DNA of 5,046 nucleotides, from assembly GCA_012799155.1 (NCBI GenBank), contig JAAZLV010000386.1, forward strand, positions 1-5,046. Direction: 5' to 3'. Shown piece by piece: positions 1-4,928 of this stretch. Source of the DNA: Bacteroidales bacterium. GTDB lineage: Bacteria > Bacteroidota > Bacteroidia > Bacteroidales > Dysgonomonadaceae. Each line of letters starts with the position of its first letter. Position 1 is the first letter of the stretch. The notes below the pieces were generated by a model. It was not told the DNA's origin, searched no databases, and saw nothing but the letters and a program-made list of their open reading frames with translations. The translations under genes and the position numbers were made by a program.

Positions 1-78
1 AAATGCATTGTCTACCTGTCCCATTGCAATAAACAAGGTGGCGACAAACAAGCTGAATGTGATGATAAATCTCTTCAT
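1..78 (-). CDS. 5' end of a secreted protein of unknown function (partial)
   Basis: Reading leftward from the ATG at 78-76, an open frame of 26 codons runs off the window edge. The visible peptide starts MKRFII, continues with a hydrophobic stretch (TFSLFVATLFIA) and then MGQVDNAF. This is a classic Sec signal peptide: a short K-R n-region, a hydrophobic core of about 14 residues, and a likely signal peptidase I site before Gln17-18 or Val. Bacteroidetes exported proteins often begin with Gln after cleavage. No lipobox cysteine is visible, so a lipoprotein is not indicated. The gene is divergent from the TPR-ribH unit and has its own promoter-like boxes upstream (107-137). The product was not recognised because the mature part lies outside the window; periplasmic, outer-membrane or secreted location is all that can be inferred. 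Confidence 0.75.
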   Translation of the reverse strand, partial: MKRFIITFSLFVATLFIAMGQVDNAF

Positions 79-106
79 AATCTTAACTAAACTGCCTATT
101 GGACTG

Positions 107-137
107 CAAACCTACGAAAAAGATTAAAGCAGCCAAT
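107..137 (-). promoter_or_regulatory. Bacteroidetes-type promoter for the leftward secreted-protein gene
   Basis: On the minus strand, TAGGTTTG (114 to 107) is an exact match to the Bacteroidetes -7 consensus TAnnTTTG. It is preceded, at a spacing of 19 bases, by ATTG (137 to 134), which matches three of four bases of the -33 consensus TTTG. Transcription would start near base 100, about 20 bases before the ATG at 78-76. The assignment rests on consensus and position only. Confidence 0.55.
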
Positions 138-168
138 CAGAATTACCAAAAAAAACAACCGTTAATAT

Positions 169-199
169 TTTCTTTATCCCTTAAAAACGATTACTTTTG
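169..199 (+). promoter_or_regulatory. Bacteroidetes-type promoter for the TPR-ribH unit
   Basis: TACTTTTG (192-199) matches the -7 consensus TAnnTTTG exactly. TTTC (169-172), 19 bases upstream, matches three of four bases of the -33 box TTTG. The expected start is around 205, which gives a leader of about 30 A/T-rich bases before the ATG at 237. That leader has no Shine-Dalgarno sequence, as is usual in Bacteroidetes. The rest of the 79-236 gap holds an A8 run (148-155) and no other structure that I can see. Confidence 0.6.
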
Positions 200-236
200 C
201 AACGCGAAAAAACTAATGTAACATTTATCAAATCGT

Positions 237-941
237 ATGTCTGCAAAAATACAGAAAGAGTCGCAAGCCGAAAAAAGCTTTGAGAACATCGGCGAGGCGT
301 TGTCCAGTTCCGAACAGTTCCTGGAAAAAAACCAGAAGTCACTATTGACCGGTCTATTGATCGTGGTCGTGCTGGTGGGTGCTTATCTGGCATACCATTA
401 TCTATATAAACTCCCCCGCAACGAAAAGGCACAAGCAGCCCTTTTCAAGGGAGAGCGTTACTTCCAGGAGGGAGAAGATTCACTGGCACTCTTTGGCAAC
501 GGGAACGACTTCCCCGGCTTTGAATCAGTGATTTCCCAATACAAGGGCACCCGTTCAGCTGATCTGGCCCACGCCTATGCAGGCATCTCCTACAACCGGA
601 TGGGCAACAACGAGAAAGCACTCGAGCACCTGAAGAAGTTCAAGGGTGGCGACCTGCTGATCACACCTGCCGTTGTCGGTGCCATTGGTGATGTTTACAT
701 GAACATGGGTGAGAGTGACAAAGCGATCGACCAGTTTCTCAAAGCCGCTAAAAAGGCGGACGACCAGATGCTGTCTCCCATCAACTACAAGAAGGCTGGA
801 GAGGTATATCTGAAGGAGGGAAATTACGACAAGGCGATCGAGATTTTCACACGGATCAAGGAGGAGTACATCAACACACCTGAAGGACAGGAAGCCGACA
901 AGTACATCAAGCAGGCAGAATTGCTGAAAGAATCGAAATAA
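237..941 (+). CDS. Membrane-anchored tetratricopeptide-repeat protein
   Basis: This is a 234-residue protein with a charged N-terminal segment (about 1-34), one transmembrane helix (about 36-56, [20 protein letters not shown]) and a C-terminal soluble part. The soluble part has at least three TPR units, at about 109-142 ([20 protein letters not shown]), 143-176 ([17 protein letters not shown]) and 183-216 ([18 protein letters not shown]). Each shows the small/aromatic spacing and the terminal A-I/L pattern of TPR helices. The basic residues lie on both sides of the helix, and there is no cleavable signal, so an inner-membrane anchor with periplasmic TPRs is most likely. This architecture recalls E. 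coli YfgM, the SecYEG/PpiD ancillary subunit, but that comparison is by shape only. Similar proteins precede ribH in Bacteroides relatives, as I recall. The ATG at 237 is chosen because it fits the promoter distance and leaves the complete anchor. One base separates its TAA from the ribH ATG, so the two are almost certainly co-transcribed and translationally coupled. The specific function is unknown. Confidence 0.9.
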   Translation: MSAKIQKESQAEKSFENIGEALSSSEQFLEKNQKSLLTGLLIVVVLVGAYLAYHYLYKLPRNEKAQAALFKGERYFQEGEDSLALFGNGNDFPGFESVISQYKGTRSADLAHAYAGISYNRMGNNEKALEHLKKFKGGDLLITPAVVGAIGDVYMNMGESDKAIDQFLKAAKKADDQMLSPINYKKAGEVYLKEGNYDKAIEIFTRIKEEYINTPEGQEADKYIKQAELLKESK

Positions 942-942
942 G

Positions 943-1434
943 ATGGCTACCGAACTACACAATCTCTCCTCATACGATCCCTATACGATTCCGTGGGGCG
1001 AAGGAAAAAGGATCGGCATCGTGGTGTCGGAATGGAATTACACCATTACCGGCAGCCTACTCAACGGCGCGGTGAATACGCTGCGCAAGTTTGGAGTGAG
1101 GGAAGAGGACATTGTGGTGGAACATGTGCCGGGCAGCTTTGAGCTGACCTATGGAGCCAAGTTACTGATTGAAAAGGGAGCAGTGGACAGCGTGATCATG
1201 CTGGGATGTGTCATTCAGGGGGAGACCCCTCACTTCACCTTTGTGTGTGACAGTGTGACGAAAGGATGCACCGAGCTGAACCTGCAAAAAGATGTTCCTG
1301 TTGTCTTTGGGCTGTTGACAACGCTCACACTCGATCAGGCCAAGGCCCGCTCAGGGGGTCGTCACGGTAACAAGGGCGACGAAGCAGCCATCACAGCGTT
1401 AAAAATGTTAGCACTTCGTTCCAGATATCAATAA
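943..1434 (+). CDS. ribH: 6,7-dimethyl-8-ribityllumazine synthase
   Basis: Lumazine synthase condenses 5-amino-6-ribitylamino-uracil with 3,4-dihydroxy-2-butanone 4-phosphate, the penultimate step of riboflavin synthesis, in the cytoplasm. The family normally assembles into pentamers or 60-mer shells. The 163 residues are the usual length plus a short N-terminal extension (1-22). Diagnostic motifs are in order: [17 protein letters not shown] (28-43) with the aromatic W31 that stacks on the substrate; VPGSFE (62-67), which binds the ribityl side; [11 protein letters not shown] (88-98) with H97 as the expected catalytic histidine; FGLLTT (122-127); and QAKARSGG...GNKGDEAA (132-149) with R136 and K144 in the phosphate-binding area. 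All key residues appear intact. It follows the TPR gene by one base with no promoter or terminator between them. No other rib gene is present, so the pathway genes are dispersed in this genome. Confidence 0.97.
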   Translation: MATELHNLSSYDPYTIPWGEGKRIGIVVSEWNYTITGSLLNGAVNTLRKFGVREEDIVVEHVPGSFELTYGAKLLIEKGAVDSVIMLGCVIQGETPHFTFVCDSVTKGCTELNLQKDVPVVFGLLTTLTLDQAKARSGGRHGNKGDEAAITALKMLALRSRYQ

Positions 1435-1440
1435 TTGTAT

Positions 1441-1448
1441 TATCTTTG
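1441..1448 (+). promoter_or_regulatory. -7 box of a promoter for the tRNA-Tyr/tRNA-Gly unit
   Basis: TATCTTTG matches the Bacteroidetes -7 consensus TAnnTTTG exactly. It lies 7 bases after the ribH stop and 14 bases before the mature tRNA-Tyr 5' end, which is the right spacing for a start just ahead of the tRNA. The corresponding -33 region falls inside the last ribH codons (about 1415-1421, TTCGTTC) and matches the TTTG consensus poorly. The tRNAs may therefore be transcribed both from here and by read-through from ribH. Confidence 0.55.
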
Positions 1449-1462
1449 CACACGCAAAACAG

Positions 1463-1545
1463 GGGCAGTTACCAGAGTGGCCAAATGGGGCTGACTGTAA
1501 CTCAGCTGGCTTACGCCTTCGGTGGTTCGAATCCATCACTGCCCA
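1463..1545 (+). tRNA. tRNA-Tyr (anticodon GTA)
   Basis: An 83-base class II tRNA folds completely by hand. The acceptor stem is GGGCAGT (1463-1469) with ACTGCCC (1538-1544) and discriminator A1545. The D stem is CCA/TGG (1472-1474, 1486-1488) with the loop GAGTGGCCAAA. The anticodon stem is GCTGA/TCAGC (1490-1494, 1502-1506) around the loop CTGTAAC, which gives anticodon GTA at 1497-1499. The long variable arm (1507-1520) carries a GGC/GCC mini-stem, as expected for bacterial tRNA-Tyr. The T arm is GGTGG-TTCGAAT-CCATC (1521-1537). CCA is not encoded; the sequence continues CACGG, so a CCA-adding enzyme is required. Confidence 0.97.
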
Positions 1546-1568
1546 CGGTTCCGATGCGATGATTTGCG

Positions 1569-1602
1569 CATTTGCTGAATCGATTTAAAACATCGGCAAA
1601 TG
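1569..1602 (+). other. Hairpin in the spacer between the two tRNA genes
   Basis: The 87-base spacer 1546-1632 contains an inverted repeat: CATTTGCTGA (1569-1578) pairs with TCGGCAAATG (1593-1602). This gives a 10-bp stem with one G-U pair and a 14-base loop. A competing 5-bp hairpin (ATGCG 1554-1558 with CGCAT 1567-1571) shares bases with it. No T-run follows, so it is not an intrinsic terminator. It may help processing of the tandem tRNA precursor. I see no ORF or exact -7 consensus in this spacer. Confidence 0.35.
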
Positions 1603-1632
1603 AACCAACAAACAGATCGTCAAATCAATATT

Positions 1633-1705
1633 GCGGAAGTAGCTCAGTTGATAGAGCATTAGCCTTCCAAGCTGAGGGTCGCGGGTTTGAGCCCCGTCTT
1701 CCGCT
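1633..1705 (+). tRNA. tRNA-Gly (anticodon TCC)
   Basis: A 73-base class I tRNA. The acceptor is GCGGAAG/CTTCCGC (1633-1639, 1698-1704) with discriminator T1705. The D stem is GCTC/GAGC (1642-1645, 1654-1657). The anticodon stem is TTAGC/GCTGA (1659-1663, 1671-1675, one U-G pair) with loop CTTCCAA and anticodon TCC at 1666-1668. The T arm is GCGGG-TTTGAGC-CCCGT (1681-1697). CCA is not encoded. It reads GGA/GGG glycine codons. Two normally invariant positions are changed together: base 19 is A (1651) and base 56 is T (1688). These bases normally form the G19-C56 tertiary pair, so A-U pairing is still possible. It is probably co-transcribed with tRNA-Tyr and ends at the terminator just downstream. 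Confidence 0.96.
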
Positions 1706-1708
1706 CTC

Positions 1709-1745
1709 AAAAGGAAGTAACGAATAGTGTTACTTCCTTTTTTTT
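1709..1745 (+). terminator. Intrinsic terminator after tRNA-Gly
   Basis: A perfect 13-bp stem, AAAAGGAAGTAAC (1709-1721) with GTTACTTCCTTTT (1729-1741), closes a 7-base loop and runs into an unbroken T tract (1738-1745). It begins three bases after the tRNA-Gly discriminator, so it ends the tRNA transcript. It also stands between the tRNAs and the MATE gene. Confidence 0.92.
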
Positions 1746-1758
1746 ATAACAGAACCTT

Positions 1759-3123
1759 ATGAAAGAGTCACCAGTCTACACCCCCAACATCCGCGATCTG
1801 ACGCAGGGGGGCATCTTCCGTCAATTGCTGAGGCTGGCGCTGCCGCTGATGGCCATCAGCTTCATCCAGATGACCTACAACCTGGTAGACATCTTATGGA
1901 TAGGACGCCTGAGCAGCCGCTCCGTGGCGGCAGTGGGCTCCATTGGCATGCTTATGTGGATGATGAACTCTGTGGCGCTCATCTCTAAGGTGGGAGCCGA
2001 GATCTCCATCGGCCAGTCGATCGGAGCACGGCGACTGGACCATGCCTCCCTCTACGCTTCACACACCACCACACTGGCGCTGTTTCTGGGAGTCGCCTTC
2101 GGCATCTTCTTTCTGCTCTTCCCCCATCCATACGTCGCATTCTATCGACTGGAACACTCCATCGCCATGGAAGCTGTCAGTTATCTACGGATCATGGCTG
2201 TGGGCATACCTGTAATGTTTCTGATTCTCAACTTCTCCGGCATCTACATCGGGTCAGGCAGGAGCGACATCCCCTTCTACTTCAATGCGACCGGATTGAT
2301 GTTCAACATTCTACTGGACCCCCTGTTGATTTTCGGGATGGGCCCCATACCGGCAATGGGTGTGGAGGGAGCGGCACTGGCTACGGTATTCTCGCAAGGG
2401 GTTGTTTTGTTGCTCTTCATCACTCACCTGAAGCGCAGAAACGGGTTGCTGGGTCGCTTTCGTTTTCTGATCAGTCCCAACAGGCGGTTCACGATCAACA
2501 TCCTCAAGTTGGGTCTACCCGTGGCGGCGATGAATGTCTACTTCGCCTTCATCAACATGAACCTGGCGCGCACCGCCTCCCTCTATGGCGGCCACCTGGG
2601 TATCACCAGTCAGACCACCGGCGGTCAGATTGAAGGAATCACCTGGAACACCTCCAACGGCTTTGCCACGGCACTGGGAAGCTTCGTGGCACAGAACTTC
2701 GCGGCAGGCAAGATGTTGCGAGCCACCCGAGCTTTTCGTTATACGTTGATGATGATGGGGTTGCTCGGAGGCATCGTGTCGGCCGCCTTCATTTTTCGTG
2801 GCGAATGGATCTTTTCACTGTTTGTTCCGGAGAGAGAGGCATATATTGCCGGAGGGGATTACCTATTGATACTCGGCTTCTCACAGCTCTTCATGATGTT
2901 GGAGATTACCACCCAGGGAATCTTCAACGGATTGGGCAAGACATCACCTCCCGCCATTGTCAGCGTGGTCTTTAACACGCTACGCATCCCGCTGGCACTT
3001 TTCCTGGGTGCACGTATCGGGGTAACAGGTGTCTGGTGGGCCATCTCCATCACCTCGCTTTTTAAAGGGAGCATCCTGTTTACCTGGTATCTGTTGCTGC
3101 GAAAGAGACTCACATCTCAATAG
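1759..3123 (+). CDS. MATE-family multidrug/metabolite efflux transporter
   Basis: A 454-residue inner-membrane protein of normal MATE length with about 12 hydrophobic segments arranged as two MatE repeats (about 18-180 and 245-405). Family marks visible are: helix-1 VDILWIGRLS (43-52), with D44 in the place of the conserved cation-linked aspartate; GSGRSDIPF (165-173) followed by N176 and LDPLLIFGMGP (186-196), with MGVEGAALAT (200-209); and, in the second half, TALGSFVAQNFAAGK (304-318) and GLGKTSPP (391-398). Proteins of this kind export cationic drugs, dyes or metabolites in exchange for Na+ or H+; the substrate cannot be read from the sequence. The ATG at 1759 is only 13 bases after the terminator T-run and lacks a Shine-Dalgarno sequence. 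No TAnnTTTG box fits in between, so its promoter is unclear. The 3' end overlaps the convergent alanine dehydrogenase gene by 7 bases. Confidence 0.93.
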   Translation: MKESPVYTPNIRDLTQGGIFRQLLRLALPLMAISFIQMTYNLVDILWIGRLSSRSVAAVGSIGMLMWMMNSVALISKVGAEISIGQSIGARRLDHASLYASHTTTLALFLGVAFGIFFLLFPHPYVAFYRLEHSIAMEAVSYLRIMAVGIPVMFLILNFSGIYIGSGRSDIPFYFNATGLMFNILLDPLLIFGMGPIPAMGVEGAALATVFSQGVVLLLFITHLKRRNGLLGRFRFLISPNRRFTINILKLGLPVAAMNVYFAFINMNLARTASLYGGHLGITSQTTGGQIEGITWNTSNGFATALGSFVAQNFAAGKMLRATRAFRYTLMMMGLLGGIVSAAFIFRGEWIFSLFVPEREAYIAGGDYLLILGFSQLFMMLEITTQGIFNGLGKTSPPAIVSVVFNTLRIPLALFLGARIGVTGVWWAISITSLFKGSILFTWYLLLRKRLTSQ

Positions 3124-4322
3124 CCATGCAGGAAGATGCCGATGTCGGAAAGGGGGAGGTTGAAATGCCCCGCCACATAACGGTTTACCATCTTGCCGGC
3201 ATAGAGGTAGAAGCCGGCAGCGAAACCACGGTCGAACCGTGCAAAGTGGGGAACGCCCCCACAGTCTCCCATTGTAGTAAAGAGAGATAGAAACAGGTTG
3301 CTCATGGCGATCGAAGCCGATCGACCCACTCGAGCGCTGAGACTCATCTCACAGAAATGAAGCACCCCGAACTTCTCGAACACTGGTGGATGGTTGGCAA
3401 GACAGGCCTCCATGGTGGTTTCGAAGCATCCCCCCTGCGCCATCCGCAGGTCGATGATCAACGCCCCTTTCTTCATCTCCCTGATCAGATCGGCCGAAAT
3501 GCGATAGTAATGGCTCTTGTTGATATACTGCATGGCTCCTATCACCACATCGGCAGAGCGAAAGACATTGCGCAGCACGTTTGGTTGCAGCGTGGAGGTG
3601 AACAGCGGTGATCCCAGCTCATGACGGATGGTGCGTAACTTTGCCACATCATTGTCGAACACCTTCACGGAGGCACCCAGTGCCATAGCAGCCCGTGCCG
3701 CCATGGTACCCGCCACACCGGCACCGATGATCACCACTTCGGTGGGTGAGATGCCCGGCACACCACCCAGCAGGATTCCTTTCCCGCCATGGGCATTGCT
3801 CAGCAGCTCGGCAGCAAGCGTGATGGAGCAGGCTCCCTCAATCTCTGATATGGACGTCACGAAAGGTGACAAACCGCTCTGGTCATAGAGCAGTTCATAG
3901 GCCAACGCGTTGATTCTTTTCTCAGCCATCAACTCCAGGAGGGCTGAAGATAACTTGTGCAGATAAAGGAACGAGAATACGGTGGTGCGTGGCCGCATCA
4001 TTTCCACCTCTGCGAGCGTGGGTGGCATGATCTTCAGAATCAGATCGGCTTGAAATACCTCTGCAGCGCTCTCCATGATCTCAGCTCCCGACTCGGCATA
4101 ATAACGGTCGGAATAATTGATGGGAAGTCCGGCACCGGCCTCAAGCAACACTCTGTATCCGGAGGATACCAGCAGTGCTACCGTTTCGGGTGTAAGTGCC
4201 AGCCGTTTCTCGGTCCCTTCAATTTCACGCGGGATACCGATCACGGTGGTGAAACCGGGATTTTCTGTTTTTTGGAGTTGCTCCCTGACAAAGAAGGAGG
4301 TGCTCTTTAGGGGATCGTACAT
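3117..4322 (-). CDS. ald: Alanine dehydrogenase-like protein (AlaDh/PNT family) with altered active site
   Basis: Alanine dehydrogenase interconverts L-alanine and pyruvate plus ammonium with NAD(H) in the cytoplasm. The 401 residues have an N-terminal extension (1-25), the AlaDh/PNT N domain (about 26-160; GIPREIEGTEKRLALTP at 28-44, R40 as the expected substrate arginine) and the C-terminal NAD domain (about 165-325; GAGVAG 200-205, D223 at the strand end favouring NAD over NADP). The motif FLYLH (118-122) lines up with FTYLH of the B. subtilis enzyme, so H122 may be the active-site histidine. The second lysine of the B. subtilis KVKEP motif is M99. Most strikingly, the DQGG aspartate is alanine (MAQGG, A295), and the N of the ANMP/PNI motif is S327. 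The extension and the C-terminal end resemble the long Bacteroidetes alanine dehydrogenases I recall, which keep the DQGG aspartate. It starts 4 bases after aroK and is probably in the same operon. The fold is certain; dehydrogenase activity is in doubt. Confidence 0.85.
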   Translation of the reverse strand: MYDPLKSTSFFVREQLQKTENPGFTTVIGIPREIEGTEKRLALTPETVALLVSSGYRVLLEAGAGLPINYSDRYYAESGAEIMESAAEVFQADLILKIMPPTLAEVEMMRPRTTVFSFLYLHKLSSALLELMAEKRINALAYELLYDQSGLSPFVTSISEIEGACSITLAAELLSNAHGGKGILLGGVPGISPTEVVIIGAGVAGTMAARAAMALGASVKVFDNDVAKLRTIRHELGSPLFTSTLQPNVLRNVFRSADVVIGAMQYINKSHYYRISADLIREMKKGALIIDLRMAQGGCFETTMEACLANHPPVFEKFGVLHFCEMSLSARVGRSASIAMSNLFLSLFTTMGDCGGVPHFARFDRGFAAGFYLYAGKMVNRYVAGHFNLPLSDIGIFLHGY

Positions 4323-4326
4323 GGTT

Positions 4327-4863
4327 TTATCTGCTCCTGTTTTTCAATCGTTCTGCAATGGCATCCACGGTGAGGTGGATCTCTTCCTTGGTGATCATGT
4401 GATCGGTGGGAAAGATGATCTGCGCCTTGTTGTAATAACGTTCACGCTCAGCCAAATGTTCCCGGATAAAGGGAATCAGTTCCTCCGGTTTCTTCTTGCT
4501 GAGAATGGGTCGTACTGTTTTGGATGCCCGCAACCTTGCTGCCAGCTCCTCCGGTTCGGCTTTGATGTAGACCGTTACACCTGCACGGTTCATCACCTCC
4601 ATGTTGTCGAAGAAACAGGGAGCCCCTCCACCCGTTGAAACCAGCACATCTTCAAAGTCGGCCACCTCTAGCAGCGCCTGTTGCTCGATTCGGCGAAACG
4701 CCTCCTCCCCTTTTTCATCAAACAGTTCGGCAATGGTCTTGCGGTAATTGTTCTGAATGTGGGCATCAAGGTCGATGAAGGAGAGTGACAGTTTCCGGGC
4801 GAGTCGCTTTCCGATGGTGCTCTTGCCGCACCCCATGTATCCTATGAGAAATATTCGTTCCAT
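4327..4863 (-). CDS. aroK: Shikimate kinase
   Basis: Shikimate kinase phosphorylates shikimate at the 3-hydroxyl using ATP, the fifth step of chorismate and aromatic amino-acid synthesis, in the cytoplasm. The 178 residues are the usual family length. Motifs appear in the expected order: Walker A GYMGCGKST (8-16, K14); shikimate-binding DLD (31-33, D33); FRRIE (56-60, R57 as the substrate arginine); STGGGA (76-81), the glycine-rich shikimate/phosphate site; the lid arginine R118 in VRPIL; and R140 in AERERYY. All catalytic residues are present. The ATG at 4863-4861 puts Walker A at the normal distance from the N terminus. The gene lies 65 bases after the probable cls stop and 4 bases before ald, all on the minus strand. 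No intrinsic terminator is visible in either gap. Confidence 0.96.
   Translation of the reverse strand: MERIFLIGYMGCGKSTIGKRLARKLSLSFIDLDAHIQNNYRKTIAELFDEKGEEAFRRIEQQALLEVADFEDVLVSTGGGAPCFFDNMEVMNRAGVTVYIKAEPEELAARLRASKTVRPILSKKKPEELIPFIREHLAERERYYNKAQIIFPTDHMITKEEIHLTVDAIAERLKNRSR
4334..4338 (-). promoter_or_regulatory. Possible ribosome binding site for ald inside the aroK 3' end
   Basis: The minus strand reads AGGAG at 4338-4334, within the last codons of aroK and 11 bases before the ald ATG. It is one of few Shine-Dalgarno-like sequences in the window and supports starting ald at 4322. Its spacing is on the long side, and it could simply be the arginine/serine codons of AroK. Confidence 0.35.
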
Positions 4864-4870
4864 TTTTTAG

Positions 4871-4891
4871 CAATCAGTTGTCAGTGGTCAG
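4871..4891. repeat. Three tandem heptamers ending in TCAG
   Basis: CAATCAG, TTGTCAG and TGGTCAG follow each other without gaps (4871-4877, 4878-4884, 4885-4891) just upstream of aroK. All share a 7-base period and the last four bases. The array is non-coding and is followed by a T8 run (4892-4899). Confidence 0.6.
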
Positions 4892-4903
4892 TTTTTTTTG
4901 AGC

Positions 4904-4924
4904 TATAAACTACAAACCATGAAC
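4904..4924. repeat. Three tandem heptamers ending in AAC
   Basis: TATAAAC, TACAAAC and CATGAAC lie end to end (4904-4910, 4911-4917, 4918-4924), sharing a pyrimidine-A start and the AAC end. They lie 12 bases from the TCAG heptamers and end 4 bases before the stop codon of the leftward cls gene. They are degenerate, so chance is possible for this array alone. Confidence 0.45.
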
Positions 4925-4928
4925 CTGT

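Noticed and set aside
181..432. Minus-strand 83-codon frame over the promoter region and TPR start
   Set aside because: It overlaps the TPR anchor and the promoter boxes, and its composition is atypical for a protein.
555..962. 135-codon open frame on the minus strand under the TPR gene
   Set aside because: It is antisense to clear TPR repeats, gives a low-complexity Leu/Val-rich product with no recognisable domain, and has no promoter or ribosome site.
3951..3980. Loss of the active-site histidine in the alanine dehydrogenase (Y120 in its place)
   Set aside because: An ungapped view suggested this, but the FLYLH/FTYLH match places H122 on the histidine with a small indel, so I do not claim it is missing.
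3357..4310. Several plus-strand frames inside ald (about 84-117 codons)
   Set aside because: All are antisense to the conserved AlaDh/PNT domains and show no motifs of their own.
3117..4322. NAD(P) transhydrogenase alpha subunit as an alternative identity for the ald-like gene
   Set aside because: The protein ends at 401 residues without the transhydrogenase membrane segment and carries the alanine dehydrogenase-type QGGCFET segment. No beta subunit gene is adjacent.
4117..4638. 173-codon plus-strand frame spanning the ald/aroK junction
   Set aside because: It is a shadow of two genes with intact family motifs on the opposite strand, and its translation resembles no family.
4871..4924. CRISPR or integron-like repeat array
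   Set aside because: The units are 7 bases long, contiguous and without spacers, and no cas or integrase gene is nearby.
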